Shown here: piece after piece, positions 36,000-46,215 of the stretch
How positions within the stretch are numbered: position 1 is the first letter of the stretch
How the letters are laid out: the number at the start of each line of letters is the position of its first letter
Assembly (NCBI GenBank): GCA_031396205.1
Contig: JANNKH010000096.1
Coordinates: 1-64,000 of the forward strand
From: CAISIP01 sp031396205
GTDB taxonomy: Bacteria > Pseudomonadota > Gammaproteobacteria > Burkholderiales > Burkholderiaceae_C
Direction of reading: 5' to 3'
DNA length: 64,000 bases
Notes under the pieces: generated by a model
Databases searched by the model: none
What the model saw: only the letters and a program-made list of their open reading frames with translations
What the model was told of the DNA's origin: nothing
Position numbers and translations under genes: made by a program

Positions 36000-36026
36000 G
36001 TGCAATGTCCTGGCGCAGTGTGCGGA

Positions 36027-36794
36027 TCAGACGTTCTCTGAGCCGCGGTGTGCCCAGCCGGTGGTGTGTTTTTCGATGTAGCTGAACAATTCGTACATCG
36101 CCATCGCCATCGCGCCGATCACCACCAGACCCGCGAAGGCCAGTGCCATGCGCTGCTGCGAGCCGGCGCTTTGCATCAGGTAGCCTATGCCCGAGTCGCC
36201 GGCTGTCATCTCGGCCAGCACGGTGCCGACAAATGCGAGCGTGATGGCAACCTTGAGCGAGGCAAAAAAATAGGGCAGGGAACGCGGCAGCCCGACCTTC
36301 ATCAGCACATCCCGGCGCTTGGCGCCAAGTACCCGCAGCACGTCCTCCAGTTCCGGCTCCAGCGTAGCCAGGCCGGTGGCCATGTTGACCATGATCGGGA
36401 AGAATGAGATCAGGAATGCGGTCAGGATCCCCGGTCCCAGGCCGATGCCGAACCACACCACCAGGATCGGCACGATCGCTGCCTTGGGCACGGCATTGAA
36501 GGCCACCAGCAGTGGAAACAGCGCGGCATAGGCCAGCCGGGTCGAGCCGACCAGAAAGCCCAGCAGCACGCCGACCACGATCGAGAGCGCGAAACCCACC
36601 ATCGTGACCCAGAAGGTCTGCCACGCGGCCAGCGCAATCGGGCCGGTGAACTCGGCCAGGGAACGTGCGATCTCCAGCGGGCTGGGGAAGATGAACTCGG
36701 GAATGGCGAACACCGTGCACGCCAGCTGCCACAGGGCGATGATCAGCGCCAGCAGGACCAGCGGCGCCCAGCGTTCGAGCTGCTCACGGTTCAT
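36027..36794 (-). CDS. ABC transporter permease (SsuC/TauC type)
   Basis: A 255-residue BPD-type inner-membrane permease with six predicted helices and the EAA loop E-L-E-D-V-L-R-V-L-G-A-K-R-R-D-V. It belongs to the nitrate/sulfonate/taurine/pyrimidine group. It is the last gene of a binding protein-ATPase-permease operon, separated from the ATPase by a 59-bp tandem repeat array. Substrate is not identifiable from sequence; nitrogen control (see the sigma-54 promoter) favours a nitrogenous compound. Confidence 0.85.
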   Translation of the reverse strand: MNREQLERWAPLVLLALIIALWQLACTVFAIPEFIFPSPLEIARSLAEFTGPIALAAWQTFWVTMVGFALSIVVGVLLGFLVGSTRLAYAALFPLLVAFNAVPKAAIVPILVVWFGIGLGPGILTAFLISFFPIMVNMATGLATLEPELEDVLRVLGAKRRDVLMKVGLPRSLPYFFASLKVAITLAFVGTVLAEMTAGDSGIGYLMQSAGSQQRMALAFAGLVVIGAMAMAMYELFSYIEKHTTGWAHRGSENV

Positions 36795-36801
36795 TGGGCA
36801 T

Positions 36802-36974
36802 CCTTCGCGCAGCGCGTTGCGGTATGCGCCTTGGGAGCGGCACGGCGGCTCATGTGGAAACCTTCGCGCATTGCGTTGCGGTATGCGCCTTGGGAGCGGC
36901 CCGGCGGCTCATGTGGAAACCTTCGCGCAGCGCGCTGCGGTATGCGCCTTGGGCGCGGCCCGGCGGCTCATGGG
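36802..36974. repeat. 59-bp tandem repeat, ~2.9 copies
   Basis: Units start at 36802, 36861 and 36920. Each begins CCTTCGCGCA and contains GTATGCGCCTTGGGAGCGGC and CGGCGGCTCATG. Copies differ at only a few bases (for example GCGCGT/TTGCGT/GCGCGC). The array fills the space between the ATPase stop (36968) and the permease start (36794). On the minus strand each unit carries an ATGAGCCGCC start/stop-like junction. Confidence 0.9.
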
Positions 36975-37810
36975 ACCTTCTCCGTCGTCCGGACCGGCTT
37001 GCGGATCGCGCCGATGTGACTGCGCAGTTCATGCACGATGTCGCTGAAGGCGCTGGTGTAGGTGATTTCCAGGTCGCGGTCCTGCGGTAGGTCGATCTCC
37101 TTGCGGACCATGAAGCGTCCCGGGCTCTTGCTCATCACATAGACCGTATCGGCCAGGAACACCGACTCGCGCAGGTCGTGTGTCACCAGCACCACGTTGA
37201 AGCGCTGTTCGAGCCACAGTTCGCGCAAGATGGCCCACAGCTCTTCACGGGTGAAAGCGTCGAGCGCACCGAAGGGTTCGTCGAGCAGCAGCATGCGCGG
37301 TTCATGGATCAGCGCGCGACAGATGCTCACGCGTTGCTGCATGCCGCCGGAGAGCTGCCACGGAAACTGGTCCGCATAACCGTCCAGGCCGACCCGGTCC
37401 AGCAGTCTGCGGGCGCGTTCGGCGTACTGGGCTCGGTCGCGTTTGAAGTTGCTGCGGTACGGTTCGACGATTTCCAGCGGCAGCAGCACGTTGTCCAGCG
37501 TCGTGCGCCAGGGCAGCAGCGAGGGCGCCTGAAATGCCATGCCCGAGATCTTCAGTGGCCCGGTGACTGGCTTGCCGTCGATCAGGATCCGGCCGCGCGA
37601 GGGCATGCGCAGGCCGGTCGTGAGTTTCATGAAAGTTGATTTGCCACAACCCGAAGGGCCGACGATGGCGATGAACTCGCCCTCGCGCACCTGCAGGTTG
37701 ATTGCCTCGACCGCGAACTGCTGCTTGTCCAGCAATTCCTGGTTGTAGGCCAGCCAGACGTCCTGGAAATCGACGAACGCCGACGGCGTCGGCGCGCCTT
37801 GCGGCTGCAT
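36968..37810 (-). CDS. ABC transporter ATP-binding protein (SsuB/TauB type)
   Basis: A 280-residue ATPase: Walker A G-P-S-G-C-G-K-S-T-F, Q-loop F-Q-A-P-S-L-L-P-W-R, signature L-S-G-G-M-Q-Q-R-V, Walker B M-L-L-L-D-E-P-F-G-A-L-D and switch H in V-T-H-D-L. The W-R-T after the Q-loop is typical of the nitrate/sulfonate/taurine/thiamine-precursor group. Its start codon directly follows the binding-protein stop (37811). Its stop codon lies inside the last 59-bp repeat. Confidence 0.92.
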   Translation of the reverse strand: MQPQGAPTPSAFVDFQDVWLAYNQELLDKQQFAVEAINLQVREGEFIAIVGPSGCGKSTFMKLTTGLRMPSRGRILIDGKPVTGPLKISGMAFQAPSLLPWRTTLDNVLLPLEIVEPYRSNFKRDRAQYAERARRLLDRVGLDGYADQFPWQLSGGMQQRVSICRALIHEPRMLLLDEPFGALDAFTREELWAILRELWLEQRFNVVLVTHDLRESVFLADTVYVMSKSPGRFMVRKEIDLPQDRDLEITYTSAFSDIVHELRSHIGAIRKPVRTTEKVP

Positions 37811-38839
37811 CTATTTGCGCGCCGGCAGGATGTTCAGTTCGGCTGCACTGGGCAGGAAGGAGCTGTCCCAGATCGCGTCGGGGTTGACCCGGGTCTTGGT
37901 ATTGAATGCGTCCGACACCTGGCTGGCCATCAGCGACAGTCGCGGGCCCTTGACCTGGCCAAAGCCTTCGGCACGCGCATCGGGACTGTTCACGACGGTG
38001 TCGATCGCCAGGCGCAGGCGACGCTGCTCAAGCGCTATGTTGATGATGCCATCGCGTTGCTTGACATATTCGATCGAAGCGTCCGGCTTGGCGATCACCT
38101 CGCGCACGCCCTTGGTATAGGCCTTCAGGAAGCCCCTGACCGCAGCCGGGTTCTCCTTGAGCAGCTTGGGCGAGACGATGATCGCGTTGCCATAGAGTTT
38201 GACGCCGTTGTCGGCGTATGGCAGCACGATGACGTCCTCTGCCTTGACGCCGCGCGCTTCGAGGTTCAGCAGCGAGGTGAAGGTAAAGCCGGTGATGGCA
38301 TCGACGTCGCCACGGGCCAGCATGGTTTCGCGCAGTGGTGGATCCATGGCGGTCCACTGCACATTGGACACGCCGTTGGCCTTCTGGAAGATCGGGAATG
38401 CGCGGCGCCCGGCGTCGAATACCGGGGCGCCCAGTTTCTTGCCGCTGAGGTCGGCCGGCGTCCTGATACCTGATTTCTTGAGCGCCATCACTGATGCGGG
38501 CGTGTTGTTGTAGACCATCATTACTGCCACCGGCTTGTTGGGCGCATCCGGGTTGTTGGCATGGAATTCCATCAACGCAGCCAGGTCGGCGAAGCCCATG
38601 TCGTAGGTGCCGGCGGCGACACGGGTGACGGCGCCGCCCGAACCATTGCCCGCGTCGATCGTCACGTCAAGATTGGCTTCCTTGAAATAGCCCTTGGCCG
38701 CCGGTGCCAAGATGAGTGCGGCGGGGCCTTCGAAGCGCCAGTCCAGGATGAACTTGATTGCGGTTTGCGCTTGCGCGAGGCTGCTGGCTGCAGCCAGCAG
38801 AAGTGCCGGCGCGATGCGGCTAAAAATTTTTGTGATCAT
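37811..38839 (-). CDS. ABC transporter substrate-binding protein, NMT1/THI5-like
   Basis: A 342-residue periplasmic protein with signal peptide (MITKIFSRIAPALLLAAASSLAQA) and the NMT1/THI5-like fold. The mature part starts I-K-F-I-L-D-W-R-F-E-G-P-A-A-L and has A-K-G-Y-F-K-E-A-N-L-D-V. It is the first gene of a three-gene operon. The CCCFC motif of true THI5 (pyrimidine synthase) is absent. The family binds sulfonates, nitrate, pyrimidines, riboflavin and others. Under an excellent sigma-54 promoter, hence probably a nitrogen source (inference). Confidence 0.85.
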   Translation of the reverse strand: MITKIFSRIAPALLLAAASSLAQAQTAIKFILDWRFEGPAALILAPAAKGYFKEANLDVTIDAGNGSGGAVTRVAAGTYDMGFADLAALMEFHANNPDAPNKPVAVMMVYNNTPASVMALKKSGIRTPADLSGKKLGAPVFDAGRRAFPIFQKANGVSNVQWTAMDPPLRETMLARGDVDAITGFTFTSLLNLEARGVKAEDVIVLPYADNGVKLYGNAIIVSPKLLKENPAAVRGFLKAYTKGVREVIAKPDASIEYVKQRDGIINIALEQRRLRLAIDTVVNSPDARAEGFGQVKGPRLSLMASQVSDAFNTKTRVNPDAIWDSSFLPSAAELNILPARK

Positions 38840-38892
38840 GGTGATGCTCGGTAGGGGGTCTGAGAAAGCCAAGCGGCCGGGACAAAACGACG

Positions 38893-38908
38893 TGCAAGAA
38901 CGGTGCCA
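38893..38908 (-). promoter_or_regulatory. Sigma-54 promoter for the NMT1-type ABC operon
   Basis: On the minus strand: TGGCAC-CGTTC-TTGCA, a perfect consensus with GG-N10-GC spacing. Predicted start ~38882, leaving a leader of about 43 nt. No clear NtrC palindrome was found in the 120 bp upstream. Confidence 0.85.
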
Positions 38909-39028
38909 GACCAACCGTTCGGCGGCGGGCCTGGACGCTGCATTATCGCGGTCCTGATGGCCGCTACGGCCAGGCGCAGCCACGGCGCGCCACCAAGGGT
39001 GCCAAAAAGCCGCCTGGCGCGGCGGACG

Positions 39029-39490
39029 CTACAGGGTTTCGGGCGACTGCACCGCGGTCACGACGGTCTGCTGCTGGCCGTCGCGTTCCCGGGTGCGCAA
39101 CCACCAGACCATGCCCTTGCGCACCGGACAAGCCGGATGCGGCAATGGCAGCAGTTGGGCGATCGTTTCACCCAACACCGGCTGGTGGCCGATGATCAAT
39201 ACCGCATTTTTGGAATGCGGCCACTGCGCCGCCTCCAGCAATTGCGCGACAGTGGCGTTCGCTCCCAGCTCCGCGCGGACCTTGTACTTGCGTCCCAGCG
39301 CAAGCGCCGTCTGCTCGCAGCGCCGCGCCGGGCTGGTCAGGATGCGGGTGCCTTCGGGCAACTGCCGGTCGAGCCAGCCAGCCACCCGGGCGGCCTGCTT
39401 GACGCCGCGCGGGGTCAGGACCCGGTTCGCGTCATCCGCGGTGTCGTCGCCATCTTCAGCATCGGCATGGCGCCACAAAATCAGGTCCAT
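39029..39490 (-). CDS. sixA: Phosphohistidine phosphatase SixA
   Basis: A 153-residue histidine phosphatase of the SixA family: L-I-L-W-R-H-A-D-A-E (catalytic R-H), L-T-P-R-G-V-K-Q-A, S-P-A-R-R-C-E-Q-T and the second His in I-I-G-H-Q-P. SixA removes phosphate from histidine on HPt or PTS proteins. Its ATG (39490) lies within the last codons of ppk1, a 10-nt overlap, so the two are translationally coupled. The frame continues upstream inside ppk1 but has no better start. Confidence 0.9.
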   Translation of the reverse strand: MDLILWRHADAEDGDDTADDANRVLTPRGVKQAARVAGWLDRQLPEGTRILTSPARRCEQTALALGRKYKVRAELGANATVAQLLEAAQWPHSKNAVLIIGHQPVLGETIAQLLPLPHPACPVRKGMVWWLRTRERDGQQQTVVTAVQSPETL

Positions 39491-41580
39491 TCGATCTCCT
39501 TGTGCGTGGTGGCGCCGTAGCGGAGCATCAGCGCGTCCTGCATGCCGGGGCTCTGGCCCGCTGCGTTGGGTTGGGCGCGCTGGTAGCTGCCGTCGGCGGA
39601 CAGAAGCCAAGCATCGCGGTGGTCATGCAGGCTGGCCACCAGGCATTCGTCGATGATGCGCTGGCGCAAGACCGGATCCTCGATTGGCCAGGCCAATTCA
39701 ATGCGGCGCGTCATGTTGCGGTTCATCCAGTCCGCACTCGATAGGTACAGCTGATCGTGCTCGCCGATCCGGAAATAGAACACCCGGGAATGCTCGAGGA
39801 ATCGGCCGATGATCGAGCGCACATGGATGTTGTCTGTCAGGCCAGCCAGCGCGGGCGGCAGCAAGCATGCGCCACGCACGATCAGGTCGATGCGCGCCCC
39901 GCGCCGGCCGGCGCGCGCCAGCGCGACCATCATTGCCTCGTCGGTCAGCGCGTTCATCTTGAGCACGATGCGCGCGTCTACTCCACGTTCGGCCGCGGCG
40001 CCCACCGCGTCAATACGCTCGATGAACCGGCGTTGCAGATGAAACGGTGCCATCCAGACCTTGTTCAGGCGCGGCAACTTGCTCTGGCTGGCCAGGTGCA
40101 AAAACACATGCTCGATGTCCGATGTCAGGGCCGGGTCGGCGCTCATGTGGCCGATATCGGTGTACAGCCGCGCCGTGCGCACGTTGTAGTTCCCGGTCGA
40201 CAGGTGCACATACCGCACAAGGGCGCCGGACTCGCGCCGCGTGATCAACAGCATCTTGCCATGGGTCTTGAGCCCGACCACGCCATACACCACCTGGGCA
40301 CCGATCGACTCCAGGCGTTCGGCCCAGTTGATATTGGTTTCCTCGTCAAAGCGCGCCTTGAGCTCCACCACCGCCGTGACCTCCTTGCCGCGGCGCACCG
40401 CCTCGCACAACAGGTCCATCAGTTCCGGGTCCGGGCCGGTGCGGTAGATGGTCTGTTTGATCGCCAGTACGTCGGGGTCGTGCACCGCCTCGCGCAGGAA
40501 CGCGGCGACCAGCGCGAAACCTTCGTAGGGATGGTGCAGCAGCACGTCGCCCTTGCGCAGGCGCTCGAACAGGGACTCGTTGCGTTGCAGTTGTTGTGCA
40601 TTGGCCGCAACGAACGGCGCGAATTGCAGATGCGCCCCGTCCACCAGGTCGATCAGCTGCTGCAGCCGCACCAGGTTGACCGGGCCATGGACCCGGTACA
40701 GCGACTGGTCCGGCAGGTTGAATTGGCGCAACAGGAAATCGGCCAGGTAGTCGGAGCAACCGGACGCGACCTCCAGCCGCACCGCCTGGCCATAGTGGCG
40801 CTGCTGCAGCCCGATGCGCATCGCGGTGCGCAGGTTGCGCACGTCGTCCTCGTCCACCGCGAGGTCCGAATGCCGGGTCACCCGGAACTGTGAGAACTGG
40901 CCCACCTGGCGGCCTGGGAACAGGCTGTGCAGATGGGCCCGGATGATGCTCGACAGCGAGACCAGTGCCGCCTTGCCGCCGGACACCTTGGCCGGCATGC
41001 GGATCAGGCGCGGCAGCACCCGGGGCACCTTGACAATGGCGATCTCGTTCTCGCGCCCGAACGCGTCCTTGCCGCCAAGCCGGACGATGAAGTTGAGCGT
41101 CTTGTTGGCCACCTGCGGAAACGGATGGGCGGGATCGAGTCCGACCGGAATCAGCAGCGGGCGCACCTCGCGCTCGAAGTACCCATGCACCCACTTCGTC
41201 TGCGCCGGGTTGCGGTCGCCAAAGCCGATGATTTCGATGCCCTCACGCCCGAATGCCGGCATGAAGGCATCGTTGTACAAGGCGTACTGGCGATCCACCA
41301 GCGTATGCGAGGCCTGCGCCAACGCCTCGAACGACTGCATGCTGGCCAAGCCGTTGGGCACCCCGTTCTGAAAGGCCTGCAGATGCGCCGCCATCCGTAC
41401 TTCGAAGAATTCGTCCAGGTTGGACGACACGATGCACAGGTAACGTAGCCGCTCGAGCAGCGGTACGTCGGGTCGATGAGCCCAGTCCAGCACCCGCTCG
41501 TTGAACGCCAGGATGCTGTTGTCACGGTCCAGGAAAGGAATCCGGTGCGGGTTTGCGGGGGCTTTGTCCTGGGAACTCAT
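39481..41580 (-). CDS. ppk1: Polyphosphate kinase 1
   Basis: A 699-residue PPK1 that polymerises ATP gamma-phosphate into inorganic polyphosphate. N-terminal domain F-L-D-R-D-N-S-I-L-A-F-N-E-R-V-L; head domain; two phospholipase-D-like C-terminal domains with the autophosphorylated histidine in L-K-T-H-G-K-M-L-L and the second conserved His in F-L-E-H-S-R-V-F-Y-F. Length is standard and all key residues are present. It is preceded by a Pho box and followed by overlapping sixA. With ppk2 broken at 19052-19742, this is the only intact polyphosphate kinase in the window. Confidence 0.96.
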   Translation of the reverse strand: MSSQDKAPANPHRIPFLDRDNSILAFNERVLDWAHRPDVPLLERLRYLCIVSSNLDEFFEVRMAAHLQAFQNGVPNGLASMQSFEALAQASHTLVDRQYALYNDAFMPAFGREGIEIIGFGDRNPAQTKWVHGYFEREVRPLLIPVGLDPAHPFPQVANKTLNFIVRLGGKDAFGRENEIAIVKVPRVLPRLIRMPAKVSGGKAALVSLSSIIRAHLHSLFPGRQVGQFSQFRVTRHSDLAVDEDDVRNLRTAMRIGLQQRHYGQAVRLEVASGCSDYLADFLLRQFNLPDQSLYRVHGPVNLVRLQQLIDLVDGAHLQFAPFVAANAQQLQRNESLFERLRKGDVLLHHPYEGFALVAAFLREAVHDPDVLAIKQTIYRTGPDPELMDLLCEAVRRGKEVTAVVELKARFDEETNINWAERLESIGAQVVYGVVGLKTHGKMLLITRRESGALVRYVHLSTGNYNVRTARLYTDIGHMSADPALTSDIEHVFLHLASQSKLPRLNKVWMAPFHLQRRFIERIDAVGAAAERGVDARIVLKMNALTDEAMMVALARAGRRGARIDLIVRGACLLPPALAGLTDNIHVRSIIGRFLEHSRVFYFRIGEHDQLYLSSADWMNRNMTRRIELAWPIEDPVLRQRIIDECLVASLHDHRDAWLLSADGSYQRAQPNAAGQSPGMQDALMLRYGATTHKEIEWT

Positions 41581-41619
41581 GGCATACGCTTAATAATTTG
41601 ACAAGTATTTAGCGCAATG

Positions 41620-41637
41620 ATGACAGTGTTGTGACAG
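41620..41637 (-). promoter_or_regulatory. Pho box upstream of ppk1
   Basis: On the minus strand CTGTCAC-AACA-CTGTCAT: two direct 7-bp repeats separated by 4 bp, essentially the PhoB consensus (CTGTCAT-N4-CTGTCAT). A TAAATA-like -10 follows ~8-10 bp downstream, and the ATG is ~40 bp away. Confidence 0.85.
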
Positions 41638-41675
41638 TCCCTGCGGTTTCCTGGCGTTGGGGACCAGCGCGATCC

Positions 41676-42524
41676 TCACGCGGCCAGGCTTGCAGGTACC
41701 ACGCTCAAGCCCGCTGCCGGGCTGCTCTGCCAGTGTCGCAACTCCAGGCGCCCGTCGGGATGCTCGATCAGCGCGGTGCGGCTTTCGACCCAATCGCCGT
41801 CGTTGCAGTACAGCGTGCCGTCGATGGTACGCATCTCGGCGCGGTGGATATGGCCGCAGACGACGCCGTCATGGCCACGCCGGCGCGCTTCGCTGGCGAC
41901 CGCGTTCTCGAAGTCGGTCACGTAGTTCAGGGCTTTCTTGACCTTGTGTTTGAGGTAGGCCGACAGGGACCAATAGGGCAGGCCGAAGTGTCCACGCCAG
42001 CGGTTCAGGTGGCGGTTGAGCCGCAGCGTGATGCCATACAGGTTGTCGCCCACCACAGCCAGCCAGCGTGCGCACTGCACCACCGCGTCGAAGGCGTCGC
42101 CGTGGACCACCCACAGCCGCTGGCCGTTGGCGGTGACATGCACCGCCTCGTTGGCCACGGCAATGCCACCGAAATGCTGACCAGCGAACTGGCGTGCAAA
42201 CATGTCGTGGTTGCCGGGGATCATGGTCACGCGGCAGCCCTTGCGAGCCTTGCGCATGATTTTTTGCACGACGTCGTTGTGCGACTGTGGCCAGTACCAT
42301 CTTCTACGTAGTTGCCATCCGTCGACGATGTCGCCAACCAGGTACAGGTATTCGCTTGGATGGTCTCTGAGAAATTCCAGCAGCGCATCAGCCTGGCAGC
42401 CGGGCGTGCCCAGATGCAGGTCGGAAATGAACACCGCCCTATAGGGCGGGCGCCTGGCGCTCGAGTCGCCCGACGGTGCATGGGCTGCCCGGTCGAGCCA
42501 GCCCCCAAGCGCGTCGAATGCCAT
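41676..42524 (-). CDS. LpxH-like UDP-2,3-diacylglucosamine diphosphatase / metallophosphatase
   Basis: A 282-residue calcineurin-like phosphoesterase. Metal-binding motifs are F-I-S-D-L-H-L-G (D and H), L-V-G-D-I-V-D, G-N-H-D, H-G-D and a C-terminal G-H-I-H. It resembles the COG2908 group, which contains LpxH and relatives. Its extra N-terminal ~25 residues and the YLKHKVKKALNYVTDFE segment fit the longer 'LpxH-like' proteins found apart from the Lpx genes. It is 5 nt downstream of olsB, and this pairing suggests a lipid-related pyrophosphatase. True LpxH activity is not certain. Confidence 0.8.
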   Translation of the reverse strand: MAFDALGGWLDRAAHAPSGDSSARRPPYRAVFISDLHLGTPGCQADALLEFLRDHPSEYLYLVGDIVDGWQLRRRWYWPQSHNDVVQKIMRKARKGCRVTMIPGNHDMFARQFAGQHFGGIAVANEAVHVTANGQRLWVVHGDAFDAVVQCARWLAVVGDNLYGITLRLNRHLNRWRGHFGLPYWSLSAYLKHKVKKALNYVTDFENAVASEARRRGHDGVVCGHIHRAEMRTIDGTLYCNDGDWVESRTALIEHPDGRLELRHWQSSPAAGLSVVPASLAA

Positions 42525-42529
42525 GGCCC

Positions 42530-43381
42530 TCAGGCGCCCAGGAAGTGATTGCGGTAACGCGCCGGAAGATCCGCGATACGCAACATCATCGGCAGGTCAG
42601 CGGTGTTGAAATCCGGATCCCAGGCCGGCGGGCCCAGCACTTTCGCGCCCAGCCGCAGGTAGGCCCGGATCAGCGCCGGTGGCAGCACATCCAGGTCACC
42701 GTCCAGATCGTCCACTGGCAGCGGCAAGCGCGGGCGGACCTGCCAGGCGACAGACGCCAGGTGGCGCTGGCGCAACTGGTTCCAGATGCTGGCGGCCGCG
42801 TGACCGCCGCCGCCAATGCCGTTGGCGGCATCGTGCTGCATCGGGATACTGGCGCAGCCGATCATGGTGTCGAGTGCGTTGTCCACCATGAAGGCGGCCA
42901 GCGCACCCCACAATGCCATGATGACCTTTCCCTGCCGGTGGTCGCGGTGCACACAGCTGCGCCCGACCTCGACCATGCTGTCACGCAGGCTGCGCAGCCG
43001 GGTCAGGTCGAATTCGGTGTCGCTATAAGTGCTGCCGATGCGGCGCGCCTGGGCCGGTGTAAGCACCCGGTAGGTTCCCAGCACTTCGCCGGTGTGCGCG
43101 TCGCGCACCAGCAGGTGTTCGCAAAAGTCATCGAAGATGTCGATGTCGTGGCCGTCCAACCGGGTGTTCAGCCGCGCGCCCATCTCGCGTGCGAACACGT
43201 CGTAGCGCAGTCGCTGCGCCGCGCGCACCTCGTCCTGGTGGCAGGCCCATGAAACCTGGATGGATTCGGCGGTGACCGCACTGGCGGCGAACGGTGTCGG
43301 CCGCAAAGCGGGTGGAGGCGCACCCGCGCGCAGCGGCAGCAGCAGGCTGGGGACGCGGACGGGCCGGTTGTTTGTATTCAT
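42530..43381 (-). CDS. olsB: L-ornithine N-alpha-acyltransferase OlsB-like
   Basis: A ~283-residue GNAT-fold acyltransferase (PF13444 type) that uses acyl-ACP. The motifs 'AAQRLRYDVFAREMGARL', 'YRVLTP' and 'VEVGRSCVHRDHRQGKVIMALW' match OlsB, which makes lyso-ornithine lipid. Ornithine lipids replace phospholipids when phosphate is short. The O-acyltransferase OlsA is not adjacent. ATG 43381 gives a basic/proline N-terminus; an ATG 42 nt further upstream (43423) is in frame but less likely. Operon with the LpxH-like gene. Confidence 0.8.
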   Translation of the reverse strand: MNTNNRPVRVPSLLLPLRAGAPPPALRPTPFAASAVTAESIQVSWACHQDEVRAAQRLRYDVFAREMGARLNTRLDGHDIDIFDDFCEHLLVRDAHTGEVLGTYRVLTPAQARRIGSTYSDTEFDLTRLRSLRDSMVEVGRSCVHRDHRQGKVIMALWGALAAFMVDNALDTMIGCASIPMQHDAANGIGGGGHAAASIWNQLRQRHLASVAWQVRPRLPLPVDDLDGDLDVLPPALIRAYLRLGAKVLGPPAWDPDFNTADLPMMLRIADLPARYRNHFLGA

Positions 43382-43762
43382 GGTGGGAGTCCTGTTCTGG
43401 TCGAGGCGGGGCGACGTCCCCATGGTGCAGACACGGCTTCAGTGTGGCCCGAGCCCATGACGGGATCGTGGCAGTTGGGCGTCGGTTGCGTGACACACAA
43501 GCAACCCGCGATCTGGGTGGCGCCTGGACCTGACTTGCCTGATCACGTCGCAATGCCAACGCGGCCCAATTGTTGCCGTCGAGCTTGCGGTAGGGGTGCG
43601 CGATTGCGCAGGCGGTCGAATGCGCCCGGCGAGGCGATCTGCACCAACCACAGATGGTCGCGTGCCGACGCTGCCCTATGAGCGACATTGGTAAAACCCA
43701 TTGGCCAGAGCGGCGTCTGCAATCTAGACTTCGTTGGGCCGTCAATCGCAAAGGAGAGAAAC
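43382..43762. other. Divergent intergenic region olsB-katG
   Basis: A 381-bp region that must contain promoters for olsB (minus) and katG (plus). I find no clear Pho box for olsB (only a single TGTGTCAC half-like element) and no OxyR-type ATAG-N7-CTAT pattern for katG. Open frames through it lack ribosome-binding sites and motifs. Confidence 0.45.
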
Positions 43763-45959
<2,197 letters not shown>

Positions 45960-45961
<2 letters not shown>

Positions 45962-46140
45962 TCCCGGCCCGGCACTTGCGCGTGAGCGGCAACACGCAGT
46001 GGCTGGCGGCCCCTGCGTGCCGCGCGCCAGTCGGGTGCGCGGCCATGCGGGTCGCTAGCGTCCGCGAGTCCGCGGAGCCAGCGCGTTGCGCAGCCCGTCG
46101 CAATAGTTCACCGACAACACGGCCAGCGAGACCGCGATGG
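45960..46140. repeat. Degenerate copy A of the permease 3'-end segment (F1)
   Basis: This ~181-bp stretch directly after katG aligns in direct orientation with 48659-48840 (3' end of the oligopeptide permease and its downstream flank). Shared blocks include CGGCACTTGCGC, GCGGCAACACGCAG, GCTAGCGTCCGCGA and TTCACCGACAACACGG. Identity by eye is around 80%. The permease reading frame is not kept. Confidence 0.85.
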
Positions 46141-46215
46141 CTGGCCCTCTGAAAATCCGTGTTGCGCATCGAAAGTTTCACAAGAAATTGGAGAATCCAG
46201 ATATCCTTGTGAAAC

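Noticed and set aside
36802..36974. Tandem units considered as a CRISPR array
   Set aside because: Units are contiguous 59-bp repeats with no unique spacers and no cas genes nearby.
36850..37032. Short minus-strand frame across the 59-bp repeats
   Set aside because: It arises from repetition of the unit and overlaps the end of the ABC ATPase gene; no evidence of a separate protein.
38910..39028. NtrC-like palindrome (CGCCAC...GGTGCC) upstream of the NMT1-type transporter promoter
   Set aside because: Only half of the left arm matches and it lies near the sixA end; not distinguishable from chance.
43382..43540. Possible Pho box upstream of olsB
   Set aside because: Only a single TGTGTCAC-like half-site is present; the second repeat at the required spacing is missing.
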